Shown one piece after another: positions 1-7,351 of a stretch of 9,882 nt of DNA; within the stretch, counting starts at the first letter, position 1, and each line of letters begins with the position of its first letter. Under the pieces are notes generated by a model, which worked only from the letters and a program-made list of their open reading frames with translations, did not search any database and was not told the origin of the DNA. The stretch is from assembly GCA_024699575.1 (NCBI GenBank), contig JAILPF010000439.1, positions 1 to 9,882 of the forward strand, written 5' to 3'. This DNA comes from Acetatifactor sp. (GTDB lineage: Bacteria; Bacillota; Clostridia; Lachnospirales; Lachnospiraceae). The position numbers and the translations under genes were made by a program.

Positions 1-1
1 A

Positions 2-28
2 TTAGCACTCGTTTTAAACGAGTGCTAA
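2..28. promoter_or_regulatory. CIRCE operator (HrcA binding site)
   Basis: TTAGCACTC (2-10), nine bases (11-19), GAGTGCTAA (20-28): this matches the established CIRCE consensus TTAGCACTC-N9-GAGTGCTAA at every defined position. The symmetry extends to 1-29 and into the spacer. HrcA binds CIRCE and represses groES-groEL and hrcA-grpE-dnaK in most Firmicutes. The only gene to its right ends at 94 and points toward it, so the controlled gene should start to the left of the window on the minus strand. As the palindrome is symmetric, direction is inferred from context only. Confidence 0.93.
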
Positions 29-56
29 TAATTTGCTACAAACCTTGATTTTACAA
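28..56 (-). promoter_or_regulatory. Candidate leftward promoter next to CIRCE
   Basis: On the minus strand TTGTAA (51-56) and AATTAT (28-33) are 17 bases apart, each matching four of six sigma-A consensus bases. This would put transcription start inside or just after the CIRCE, the usual arrangement. An alternative pair is TTGTAG (36-41) with TTTAAA (13-18), which lies inside the CIRCE. Neither hexamer pair is strong, so the main support is the operator itself. Confidence 0.3.
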
Positions 57-93
57 GCATTTCCGGATTTCTAAATTTTTCCTAAACATGAAT

Positions 94-2664
94 TTACTGC
101 ATGGTTTTTGCAACAACACGAATCACATTTGCAGCGTTAAACTGCAAATCCGCAAGGGTAATCCGATAGCCGTCAAGCTCTCCGCCTTCCTTTACAGCCT
201 TCACAATATCATCCACATTTTTCTGGCACCCCGGCATCTGAATATCATTACCGGCATAGATACAGCCTGTGGAAGCAGATATTGGATATTTTCTGGGACT
301 CTCACCGGTGAGTGCCGGCAACTCCTGTGAGGTAAACCAGTCAGTCATAACTGTTCCCTCAAAGCCCCACTCATCCCTTGCAAGAGCCTGAATCAGGTCA
401 TAGCTGTTTGCCGTATGGATGCCGTTAAGCAGGTTATAGGATGTCATAATGGAAAGCGGCTGGGACTCTTTCACTGCAATCTCAAAGCCCTTTAAGTAAA
501 TCTCTCTGAGCGCCCTCTCGCTCACATGAGAATTGGTAAAGTAACGATTGTCCTCCTGATTATTGACTGCAAAATGCTTAATCGTCGTTCCTTTTCCTTT
601 ATGCTTCTGGACACCTTTGGTAATAGCTGCGGCTGCTTTTCCCGAAACAAAAGGGTCTTCCGAATAATACTCAAAGTTTCTTCCACACAGAGGATTTCTG
701 TGAATATTCATAGCCGGTGCCAGCCACAGATCAATGCCAAACTGTTCCATTTCCTCTCCCACCATATCTCCTGCCTGCTCCATCAGTGAGAGGTTAAAGG
801 ACTGCGCCAAGGCCCAGCCGATAGGAATAGCCGTACAATACTGATAATAATCATCCACCTCCATAGAATCATACTCCGGATCAAAAGGTGCCACATTTTC
901 CCCAAACACCTCCCCCCCCGGAAGGAGTTTTCCGTCCTTCGTCGTCTTAAAATGAGGCTGCAGTCTGAGTCCCGCCGGGCCGTCCGCCAGAATCATATTC
1001 TTGATTCCTCTTGACTTCCTGCAGACACTGCTGGTATCTCCGGCAGCTCCCGGAACCAAGTATGACGCATTTCCAACCAGCGAATTTCCTCCGATACGAA
1101 GTGTACCAACGCAAAGTTCTGCCATTTCCTCCACCGTAAGCTGGGAAACCAGTTCTTCCACCGTACAGTTCTTACCGAGCACATCTTCTATAGTAAGAGG
1201 TCTGTCTTTATCCGTATGGAATTCTTCACGAACCCCCTGATAGCGTACCTCTTGCATCTGAAGCAGTGACGTATTCAAAATAACTCGTTCTCCTATGCCG
1301 CTGCCCCTCTCTATAGGCGGAATTTTCGGCATTATTTCGTTTAACCTCTCCGCGTCCCCTTCTGTCTGACAAAACAGATTCTTTAACTGTTTTGTCTTTA
1401 CCGTTTTCTCCACTACGAAAACTGCCGCGACCTCCGTATTTTGGGAGCTGTTTCCAACCCTTACAACGTACTCTCCCGCTTCCAGAACCCATGCCGCACA
1501 CTTCTCGCAATAGGATGCCATGTCCTCCATTGCAAAATTGATTGTGACTATTTCACTCTCCCCGGGTGCCAACGTGGAGGTCTTTGCAAATCCTCGAAGT
1601 TCCTGATACGGTTTGGAAAGTTCCCCCATGGGTGCAGACACATACACCTGCACCACTTCTTTACCGGGATAGAACAAACCCACATTGGTCACCTGTACCT
1701 GAACCTGTATCCGGTTTTCTCTCTGTGAAACATCCGTGGGATTAACTGCAAAATCCGTGTAGGACTTTCCATATCCAAAAGGATATACCGTATCTGCCTT
1801 GAATGTGTCAAAATAGCGATACCCCACATATATCCCTTCTGTATAGTACTCATCATCCACGTTACCATCATTATGGCTAAAGCTCTCCGAAGAAGGATAA
1901 TCCTCGTACCTGCATGCCCAGGTATCGGTAAGTTTCCCTGACGGAGTCACCTCGCCGCTAAGAATATCGGCAAGCACGTTTCCACCGATATTTCCCAATT
2001 GGCTCATCAAAACAACAGCATTGATACCGGGAATCTTTTTCAACTCCGTCATATCAATCACTCCGCCGATATTCAGTACAACAATCAGCTTTTTATACGC
2101 ATTTCCTAATATCTTAAGGTTCTCAATCTCCTCCGGAAAAAGGAGATAGTCTCCCTCTCTGCAGTAACGGTCTGCACCCTCTCCGGAGTTTCTGGAAATC
2201 ACATAAATAGCCGTATCGGTTTCCTTGTATTTTAAGTCACTGTCACGGACTAACTCCGGCGCCGGTTCCAAAAAAGGATTGGAAAACACTACGGCAAATC
2301 GTCTGGTCGGATTTTCCTTCACTTTTTCTTCGATCCACACATTGTAATCCGCAAGAGCTTTTTCACGCTTTTTATTGTAACGCTCCATCCAATCTTTGGT
2401 AAGGATCGTAAATCCCGCTTCCTCCAGACCCTGTTCAATGGTCACATTAAATCTGGAATTCACATCTCCGGAACCGGTTCCACCCTTGACCGTCCTGCGG
2501 GCACCGCTTCCGTACAGTGCAATTTTCCCTGTCTCCTTAAGCGGCAAAGTACCGTCATTATCCAAAAGTACCACACACTCCCCCGCAAGTGCTCTCGAAA
2601 GCTTCATATGACGCCTTTCAGCCTCTGTGATCTCAGAAGTTTTTAGTGCATAAATCTCTGCCAT
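94..2664 (-). CDS. Glycoside hydrolase family 3 beta-glucosidase, permuted domain order
   Basis: An 856-residue retaining beta-glycosidase, probably a beta-glucosidase acting on imported oligosaccharides. No signal peptide or membrane segment is visible, so it should be cytoplasmic. The domains are in reverse order to most GH3 enzymes. The (alpha/beta)6 domain comes first (about 25-250), with the likely acid/base Glu162 in SGEGADR. A fibronectin III-like domain follows (about 310-405; KEVVQVYVSAP and PYQELRGF). The barrel domain is last (about 500-780), with ADGPAGLR (560-567), GRNFEYYSEDP (661-671), IKHF (695-698) and nucleophile Asp775 in VMTDW. This order is known from Ruminococcus albus and Butyrivibrio fibrisolvens BglA. 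Both catalytic residues are present, so it should be active. The ATG at 2664 follows AAAGGGG by nine bases. It lies 26 bases after the acetyltransferase gene, likely in one transcript. Exact sugar specificity cannot be read from the sequence. Confidence 0.93.
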   Translation of the reverse strand: MAEIYALKTSEITEAERRHMKLSRALAGECVVLLDNDGTLPLKETGKIALYGSGARRTVKGGTGSGDVNSRFNVTIEQGLEEAGFTILTKDWMERYNKKREKALADYNVWIEEKVKENPTRRFAVVFSNPFLEPAPELVRDSDLKYKETDTAIYVISRNSGEGADRYCREGDYLLFPEEIENLKILGNAYKKLIVVLNIGGVIDMTELKKIPGINAVVLMSQLGNIGGNVLADILSGEVTPSGKLTDTWACRYEDYPSSESFSHNDGNVDDEYYTEGIYVGYRYFDTFKADTVYPFGYGKSYTDFAVNPTDVSQRENRIQVQVQVTNVGLFYPGKEVVQVYVSAPMGELSKPYQELRGFAKTSTLAPGESEIVTINFAMEDMASYCEKCAAWVLEAGEYVVRVGNSSQNTEVAAVFVVEKTVKTKQLKNLFCQTEGDAERLNEIMPKIPPIERGSGIGERVILNTSLLQMQEVRYQGVREEFHTDKDRPLTIEDVLGKNCTVEELVSQLTVEEMAELCVGTLRIGGNSLVGNASYLVPGAAGDTSSVCRKSRGIKNMILADGPAGLRLQPHFKTTKDGKLLPGGEVFGENVAPFDPEYDSMEVDDYYQYCTAIPIGWALAQSFNLSLMEQAGDMVGEEMEQFGIDLWLAPAMNIHRNPLCGRNFEYYSEDPFVSGKAAAAITKGVQKHKGKGTTIKHFAVNNQEDNRYFTNSHVSERALREIYLKGFEIAVKESQPLSIMTSYNLLNGIHTANSYDLIQALARDEWGFEGTVMTDWFTSQELPALTGESPRKYPISASTGCIYAGNDIQMPGCQKNVDDIVKAVKEGGELDGYRITLADLQFNAANVIRVVAKTMQ

Positions 2665-2690
2665 ACCACAATTCCCCTTTCCAACTCTTT

Positions 2691-3644
2691 CTAAATCACA
2701 TAGTACCAGTCTTCGCTCTGTCTCAATTCCGAGGCCACACAGTCTTTCACAGTCTTGTCCTTAAAATTCAGTTCCTGATTCTTGATGCTGACTGTGGTAT
2801 TTGGAGCCACAGACGCAGTGATAAACGCGTTACTTCCGATGATGCAATTAGCTCCGATGACCGTTTTCCCTCCCAAAATGGAAGCTCCTGCATAGATCGT
2901 AACATTATCCTCAATGGTCGGATGACGTTTCACATCCTTTAGCTTTTGACCTCCTCTTGTGGAAAGCGCACCGATAGTAACTCCCTGATAAATCTTAACA
3001 TGTTCCCCAATAATGGAGGTTTCTCCAACGACAATACCCGTTCCGTGGTCGATGAAAAAGTGCTTTCCGATAGTCGCACCGGGATGAATATCGATTCCTG
3101 TGCGGGTATGCGCATACTCTGTCATAATTCTGGGAATCAGCGGCACATCCAACAGGAACAGCTCGTGTGCCAGACGGTATACCGTAATCGCATATAATCC
3201 CGGATAGGACATGATGATTTCCTCCCGATATCTGGTCGCCGGGTCCCCATCAAAGGATGCATCCAAATCCATCTGAAGCACTTCTCTGATTGCAGGAATT
3301 TTATTAAAAAATTCCACGGAAGTGCGCTGAGACATCTCCTGAATCTTCTCTTCCTCCGTCTCCTTGCCGGAGAATGCAAGCGCCAATGCAATCTGTTTAT
3401 TCAAATGGTACATGGCATCCTCCACTGTCACAGAAAGCATCGTATTCATATTATAAATCTTATAATCCTTATCCCAATAAAATCCCGGGTAGACGATTTT
3501 CAGCAGATCGCCGGTCATCTCGATAATCTCGCTCTTATCCGGTCTCTTAAAAATATCAATTCTGTCAATCGTTCTGTCCGTATCATAGCTTGCAAGAATG
3601 GATTTCACCACTCCGTCTATCTCTTTTCCGATAATGTTTTCCAT
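2691..3644 (-). CDS. cysE: Serine O-acetyltransferase (CysE/EpsC type)
   Basis: Transfers acetyl from acetyl-CoA to L-serine, giving O-acetylserine, the first committed step of cysteine synthesis. The 317-residue protein has a long alpha-helical N-terminal region (about 1-175), as in the longer EpsC-type enzymes, then a left-handed beta-helix of hexapeptide repeats (about 180-285). The catalytic dyad is expected to be Asp185 (GIDIHP) and His200 (IDHGTG), followed by GIVVGET and RGGQKLKDVKRHP. The C-terminus is DWYYVI; a terminal isoleucine is the residue by which the family docks into O-acetylserine sulfhydrylase, so cysteine synthase complex formation is plausible. An in-frame GTG at 3650 lies two codons upstream but overlaps the GAGGTG ribosome site; I choose ATG 3644. 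No cysK or other sulfur gene is adjacent. A possible promoter overlaps the end of the upstream gene. Confidence 0.92.
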   Translation of the reverse strand: MENIIGKEIDGVVKSILASYDTDRTIDRIDIFKRPDKSEIIEMTGDLLKIVYPGFYWDKDYKIYNMNTMLSVTVEDAMYHLNKQIALALAFSGKETEEEKIQEMSQRTSVEFFNKIPAIREVLQMDLDASFDGDPATRYREEIIMSYPGLYAITVYRLAHELFLLDVPLIPRIMTEYAHTRTGIDIHPGATIGKHFFIDHGTGIVVGETSIIGEHVKIYQGVTIGALSTRGGQKLKDVKRHPTIEDNVTIYAGASILGGKTVIGANCIIGSNAFITASVAPNTTVSIKNQELNFKDKTVKDCVASELRQSEDWYYVI

Positions 3645-3675
3645 AGACACCTCGCCTCGATTTTTTCATAAACTC

Positions 3676-3704
3676 AGTGTATAACAGATAAAAAATACTG
3701 TCAA
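3676..3704 (-). promoter_or_regulatory. Candidate promoter of the acetyltransferase gene
   Basis: On the minus strand a perfect -35 TTGACA (3699-3704) is followed after 17 bases by TACACT (3676-3681), four of six matches to TATAAT. TATACA with a 15-base spacer is the alternative. The -35 overlaps the TGA stop of the preceding membrane protein gene (3701-3703). No terminator hairpin is visible between the two genes, so read-through from the ABC operon may add to expression. Confidence 0.45.
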
Positions 3705-4351
3705 CATCCAAGCTTTTTTGTCCAGGCTGCTTCAATCCTTCTTGGTACCCCTGATTTATACAATAGTTCACACACTATCCTCGAAATCACCGCTCCCAAA
3801 AGAATAAGCACTTCTCCAAGCAATACGGCCGTCCAAAACGGAATGCCGATAAGTAACCTGTTCAGTAGCAGGGCCGGCACCACAAGTATAAACATCACTG
3901 TTCCCAGCAGATATTTTTTTATGCTGGTCGCTGCGTAGACAGCAAAAATCATGCCAAATATCCCCGTCTGAAATACAATCTGCGAAGCTGCTCCTTCCTG
4001 AATTTTTCCGAAATAAAATCCAGACCAGCATACGAAGGAAATCACCAAATAACCCGCCGACATAAACAGGAAATTCAGCATTGCCGGCATCACAACCTGC
4101 AATCTTTTTTGATAGGGCGAAGTTGCAGAAAATGAAGTCATCACATAACATGTAAGATTTTGTGCCGGCAGCGTTGCTGCAAGCAGCACCAGGTAAGTTG
4201 CATAGGTGATAAATAAGCTGTTTGCCCCCCATATCACATGAATTCCCAAGATTCCAAGAGCTGCCACAGCCACTAAGGTCGTTGCACCCAGATTTAATTT
4301 TACCTGATAAGAATATTTTAAAAGTTTAAACGCCAGTTTCATATCCTTCAT
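3701..4351 (-). CDS. Six-helix membrane protein, probable ABC permease subunit
   Basis: I do not recognise the family from conserved residues. The 216-residue protein is very hydrophobic, with six likely membrane segments at about 22-42, 46-63, 88-112, 124-142, 145-165 and 168-192, and basic ends. It is the last gene of the GntR-ABC operon, and the size and topology fit a permease subunit for the ATPase encoded upstream, paired with the similar-sized protein before it. The open frame extends to 4432, but ATG 4351 is the real start: GGAGGG lies eight bases upstream, and a start at 4432 would overlap the previous gene by over 100 bases. With the chosen start the overlap is 26 bases, suggesting translational coupling. 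The substrate is unknown. Confidence 0.8.
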   Translation of the reverse strand: MKDMKLAFKLLKYSYQVKLNLGATTLVAVAALGILGIHVIWGANSLFITYATYLVLLAATLPAQNLTCYVMTSFSATSPYQKRLQVVMPAMLNFLFMSAGYLVISFVCWSGFYFGKIQEGAASQIVFQTGIFGMIFAVYAATSIKKYLLGTVMFILVVPALLLNRLLIGIPFWTAVLLGEVLILLGAVISRIVCELLYKSGVPRRIEAAWTKKLGC

Positions 4352-4970
4352 CAAAAAATCCCTCCGTAATCCTTTTTTGAATAATCCATTCATGGATAAG
4401 CAGCGATAGGATAGATACGATTCCAAATACAATCAAAAGCCAAATTGCGTACTCACTAAGCCAATATCCCATAAAACTTACAAGCCACTGTATAGAAGTT
4501 GCAACCACTATGTTCCACAGGTAGCCCTGAAAAAATCTGGTAATCAACACCCCAAGCTGCGCTGTCGAAAAGAGCACAATAATCATCGTAACGTGAACAA
4601 GCACTTGATACAGGAATCCTCTTTCCCCCCAAAATTTCCAGGTGCCCAATACAGCTGCCAGCCCCACAAAGACCAGGTCATACAGCAAGGTGCGGAGCCT
4701 TCCAACCCGCACTACCTGCTTTATCAGAGTAGTTCCTTTTGTCGAAGCCATCAGAAATCGTGGAATCTTCTCTCCCCTTTTGTATAGCCCATCAAAAATC
4801 AACCAGTCGCCTATGATTTCGCTGAGTGGAAGAATTGCCATAGCATACATCGCCAGGTTTCCCGGCATCCCCCAAAGCTGCAATGCTAAAAAAGCAAACA
4901 CTGCAATCGGACATAAGCTCATGACTACCACACGATAAACTACAGGTGTAAAAATCATATATTTTTTCAT
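4326..4970 (-). CDS. Six-helix membrane protein, probable ABC permease subunit
   Basis: The 214-residue integral membrane protein has about six predicted helices (roughly 12-34, 38-58, 93-115, 118-140, 148-165, 170-190) and a charged cytoplasmic loop near 62-92 rich in Lys and Arg. No signature motif is recognised. It starts five bases after the ATPase gene, with GAGGT upstream of its ATG, and overlaps the next membrane protein gene by 26 bases, so all are one operon. Two different permease-like subunits with a single ATPase under a YtrA-type repressor fit a heterodimeric transporter, as in other YtrA-linked ABC operons. The cargo is not evident; antimicrobial peptide or cell-envelope stress is an inference from known YtrA systems only. 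Confidence 0.8.
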   Translation of the reverse strand: MKKYMIFTPVVYRVVVMSLCPIAVFAFLALQLWGMPGNLAMYAMAILPLSEIIGDWLIFDGLYKRGEKIPRFLMASTKGTTLIKQVVRVGRLRTLLYDLVFVGLAAVLGTWKFWGERGFLYQVLVHVTMIIVLFSTAQLGVLITRFFQGYLWNIVVATSIQWLVSFMGYWLSEYAIWLLIVFGIVSILSLLIHEWIIQKRITEGFFDEGYETGV

Positions 4971-4975
4971 TCTCT

Positions 4976-5863
4976 CTACCTCGTATTCTGTAATGTTGCA
5001 TAATGCTTCATCACCGCAACACTGATTTGGTGGAGAGACGGAATCTCCATACTAACATCCATCCCTGCCAATCGGTCCAAATTCCCTGCAAGACAGATTC
5101 CCTCGAAGCCATAACTGCTGCTGTTAAATGTATAGAGAATTTGTTTTGCCTGCTCACTGTCCTGCGGGTTTCCTTTTACAAGAATGTATTTATTCTTTAA
5201 ATCTTCCACAAAACCCTGTTCTACCACTTCTCCCTCTGCCATGATAATGGCGTAATCCGTTACACTCTCCATGTCCGAAATATTGTGGGTAGAAAACAGT
5301 ACACTCTTCTCTCCATCCCCCTCCTCCAGATACGTTCTGATCAGATTGCAAAGGTCATCTCTCATCAGCGGATCCAATGGAGAAGCCGGTTCATCCATCA
5401 AAAGACACCTCGTATCCCGTGAAAAAGCTGTCGCAATAACCAGCTTCATTCTATTACCATCGGAAAGGTCTCCCACCTGCTTGCTTTTCTTTTCCCTTGC
5501 AGTTACTCCCAGTTCACTGCAATATTTTTCAAATCGTTCCACATCAAAATCATCATATAAAAGCTGCCCCACTTCTCCCACCTGCCTGATGGTCCACTGA
5601 GGAAGGAAAAATAGTCCTGAACCGGTGTAGCCAAGCTGCCCCTTCACCTTCTCAACATCGTTTTCCTTTTCATCAAAATAGTTCACTTCTCCCTTATAAT
5701 CCAGGCGAATACCGGCCAAAATGTTTAAAAGTGTGGTCTTTCCGGCTCCGTTCTCACCAATCAATGCTGTTGCAAAGCCCTTAGGTACAGAAAGCTTCTG
5801 CACAGAAAGCTCAAAACCCTTAAATTTTTTCTGTAATTGTGTAATTTCAATTGCTGCATCCAT
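4976..5863 (-). CDS. ABC transporter ATP-binding protein (YtrB-like)
   Basis: A 295-residue cytoplasmic ATPase that should power the two membrane proteins encoded directly downstream. Visible motifs: Walker A GENGAGKTT (36-44), variant signature LSDGNRMK (133-140), Walker B CLLMDEP (153-159, with Asp157 and catalytic Glu158), D-loop SPLD (161-164) and H-loop His193 in STH. All ATP hydrolysis residues are present. The signature departs from LSGGQ in the manner of YtrB-type proteins, which often carry S-x-G-M-K-like forms. Residues from about 215 form a C-terminal extension without a recognised domain. The ATG overlaps the stop of the repressor gene by one base (TAATG), with AGGAGG seven bases upstream, so the two are translationally coupled. 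The transported substrate cannot be deduced. Confidence 0.92.
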   Translation of the reverse strand: MDAAIEITQLQKKFKGFELSVQKLSVPKGFATALIGENGAGKTTLLNILAGIRLDYKGEVNYFDEKENDVEKVKGQLGYTGSGLFFLPQWTIRQVGEVGQLLYDDFDVERFEKYCSELGVTAREKKSKQVGDLSDGNRMKLVIATAFSRDTRCLLMDEPASPLDPLMRDDLCNLIRTYLEEGDGEKSVLFSTHNISDMESVTDYAIIMAEGEVVEQGFVEDLKNKYILVKGNPQDSEQAKQILYTFNSSSYGFEGICLAGNLDRLAGMDVSMEIPSLHQISVAVMKHYATLQNTR

Positions 5864-6243
5864 TATTCATCCTCCTGCGAGAGCACCAGTAATGTCTTTA
5901 AGGTGCTCATCAACTCCTCTTCATTTAACCCTGCAATCTTGGCGGCTGTAATCGCCTCCGTCAATGCCTCTTCCACTTTTCTCATATGCTGTTCCTTCAG
6001 CATCTCTGCATCCTGCGCGTTTACATAAAAACCTTTTCCCTGCACTGCACTTACAAGTCCCTGAGCCTCCAATTCCTCATATGCTTTCATCGTTGTAATG
6101 ACGCTGATTTTTAAATCCTTCGCCAACGACCGGATGGAGGGAAGATATTCTCCCTGTACCATTTTCCCATTCAGAATATCTGTTTTCATCTGTTCTGCAA
6201 TCTGCTGATAAATCGGCACTCCCGAATTCTGTAGTATCTTCAA
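5863..6243 (-). CDS. GntR-family transcriptional regulator, YtrA subfamily
   Basis: A 126-residue DNA-binding protein. The N-terminal winged helix-turn-helix (about 8-75) shows the GntR pattern: VPIYQQIAEQMKTDILNGK, YLPSIRSLAKDLKIS, TTMKAYEELEAQGLV and GKGFYV. The short C-terminal part (about 76-126) is two helices, typical of YtrA proteins, which lack the large ligand-binding domain of other GntR regulators and dimerise through this tail. It is the first gene of an operon with an ABC ATPase and two membrane proteins, the usual context, so it most likely represses its own operon and is released under a transport- or envelope-related signal. The start is TTG at 6243, with AAGGAGG six bases upstream; the nearest in-frame ATG would delete part of the DNA-binding domain. 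A palindrome over the promoter is the likely operator. Confidence 0.93.
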   Translation of the reverse strand: MKILQNSGVPIYQQIAEQMKTDILNGKMVQGEYLPSIRSLAKDLKISVITTMKAYEELEAQGLVSAVQGKGFYVNAQDAEMLKEQHMRKVEEALTEAITAAKIAGLNEEELMSTLKTLLVLSQEDE

Positions 6244-6249
6244 AATATG

Positions 6250-6256
6250 CCTCCTT
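6250..6256 (-). promoter_or_regulatory. Ribosome binding site fixing the TTG start of the GntR gene
   Basis: AAGGAGG on the minus strand lies six bases before TTG 6241-6243. It is a near-perfect Shine-Dalgarno match and the main reason for accepting the TTG start. A nearby ATG at 6262 is in another frame. Confidence 0.8.
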
Positions 6257-6307
6257 TTCCATTTAGTGGTATCTGTGTTTGTTATAACTGTCGCGCAAAC
6301 TGTTTAT

Positions 6308-6328
6308 GTGTTATATATACACTATAAC
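6308..6328. promoter_or_regulatory. Probable operator of the GntR/YtrA repressor
   Basis: Two overlapping inverted repeats cover the -10 region. GTGT (6308-6311) and ACAC (6319-6322) are separated by seven bases, and GTTATA (6310-6315) and TATAAC (6323-6328) are separated by seven bases. A third symmetric copy, GTTATAAC, sits at 6281-6288 in the leader. YtrA-type repressors typically bind AT-rich dyads over their own promoter, so autoregulation is inferred from position and symmetry. Confidence 0.5.
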
Positions 6329-6342
6329 CAGACGAATGTCAA
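6314..6342 (-). promoter_or_regulatory. Promoter of the GntR-ABC operon
   Basis: On the minus strand a perfect -35 TTGACA (6337-6342) and a -10 TATATA (6314-6319) are separated by the optimal 17 bases. Transcription should begin near 6306, leaving a leader of about 60 bases before the TTG start. It lies just downstream of the terminator of the preceding operon. Confidence 0.7.
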
Positions 6343-6362
6343 TATCAATTACAATAAAATAC

Positions 6363-6407
6363 AAAAATGCCTATCAGGATACTCGATAGTCTTAACCTGA
6401 TAGGCAT
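6363..6407 (-). terminator. Rho-independent terminator after the aldo/keto reductase gene
   Basis: ATGCCTATCAGG (minus strand, 6396-6407) pairs perfectly with CCTGATAGGCAT (6367-6378), a 12 base-pair stem with a 17-base loop, followed by a short T-rich tract. It begins about 20 bases after the reductase stop codon and separates that operon from the GntR promoter. On the plus strand it is followed by AT-rich sequence without a clean T run, so it works mainly leftward. Confidence 0.85.
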
Positions 6408-6427
6408 TATATTTATTATAGTTTCAT

Positions 6428-7351
6428 TTACGGCAGTACATGTCCTGCGGAAAGGTACAACCTATACCACTCTTCTCTGGTAAGCTCAACATCGCATGCT
6501 TCGCAGATTTCCGCAAAGCGTTTTGTGCTTGTTGTACCTGACACAATCTGCATTTTTGCGGGATGTCTTAAAATCCACGCCGCCGCAATTGTGGTAGGTG
6601 ATACTCCGTATTGCTTCGCAAGAACATCTATCTCCTCATTCAGTTTCGCATATTTCTCGGCACCAAGAAAAACTCCCTGCCATGCAGGCATCTGGAAAGG
6701 CGACCACGCCTGGATTCTCATATCATGAAGCCTGCAATAATCAAGCACACTTCCATCATGATCAATAGAACCCGGTGTCTCCATATTCATCTCCATGCTT
6801 CCTGCAATCATATTGGATACGGGAATGGAAAATTGAAGCTGATTAATGACAAGCTCCTGCTTCACACATTTCTTTATCACTTCAATCTGCATCGGTTTAA
6901 AATTTGACACACCAAAGGAGCGCACCTTTCCGCTCTTTTCCAATTCATCCAACGCCTCCGCAATCTCCTCCGGCTCATACAGTGCATCCGGTCTGTGCAA
7001 AAGCAATATATCCAGATAATCAGTTCCCAGACGTTTCAAGCTTCCATCCACAGAGGATAAAATATGCTCTTTGGAAAGATCAAAATCAATTCCAAGACGC
7101 ACGCCGCATTTGGACTGAATGATAAGCTCTTCCCTTTTGATGGAAGAATCCTTCTTCAGCGCCTCACCAAAAAGCTCCTCACACTTTCCATTTCCGTAAA
7201 TATCTGCATGGTCAAAAAATTTTACTCCCTGATCCATTGCTGCATGAATGAATGTAATCACCTCATCCACCGATGCATCCGAAAACCGCATACATCCTGC
7301 AATGATTGCCGGTACTTCCTTGTCCACAGTACGAATCTTAACTTCTCTCAT
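6428..7351 (-). CDS. Aldo/keto reductase family oxidoreductase (YdhF-like)
   Basis: A 307-residue NAD(P)H-dependent oxidoreductase with the (alpha/beta)8 barrel of the aldo/keto reductases; the physiological carbonyl substrate is unknown. The catalytic tetrad is complete: Asp47 in FFDHAD, Tyr52 in DIYGNGKCEELFGEAL, Lys81 in QSKCG and His119 in LLHRPD. Further family motifs are GKVRSFGVSNF, INQLQFSIPVSN and, near the end, AAWILRHPAKMQIVSGT for cofactor binding. The pattern most resembles the YdhF group. The frame is open to 7402, but ATG 7351 has AAAGGAG eight bases upstream and gives the usual N-terminus, so I choose it. It overlaps the end of the MATE gene by 14 bases, implying coupled translation, and is the last gene before a strong terminator. 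Confidence 0.92.
   Translation of the reverse strand: MREVKIRTVDKEVPAIIAGCMRFSDASVDEVITFIHAAMDQGVKFFDHADIYGNGKCEELFGEALKKDSSIKREELIIQSKCGVRLGIDFDLSKEHILSSVDGSLKRLGTDYLDILLLHRPDALYEPEEIAEALDELEKSGKVRSFGVSNFKPMQIEVIKKCVKQELVINQLQFSIPVSNMIAGSMEMNMETPGSIDHDGSVLDYCRLHDMRIQAWSPFQMPAWQGVFLGAEKYAKLNEEIDVLAKQYGVSPTTIAAAWILRHPAKMQIVSGTTSTKRFAEICEACDVELTREEWYRLYLSAGHVLP

Noticed and set aside
1..29. Left-edge palindrome read as a rho-independent terminator of the beta-glucosidase gene
   Set aside because: The exact CIRCE consensus and spacing explain it better, and the window ends before any T-tract on the minus strand could be seen.
3768..4232. Second minus-strand frame of 154 codons within the last membrane protein gene
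   Set aside because: It overlaps a hydrophobic coding frame that has a proper ribosome site and operon position; the alternative frame has no such support.
6361..6410. CRISPR or other repeat unit formed by the repeated ATGCCTATCAGG element
   Set aside because: There are only two copies, inverted and followed by a T-rich tract right after a stop codon, which is a terminator.
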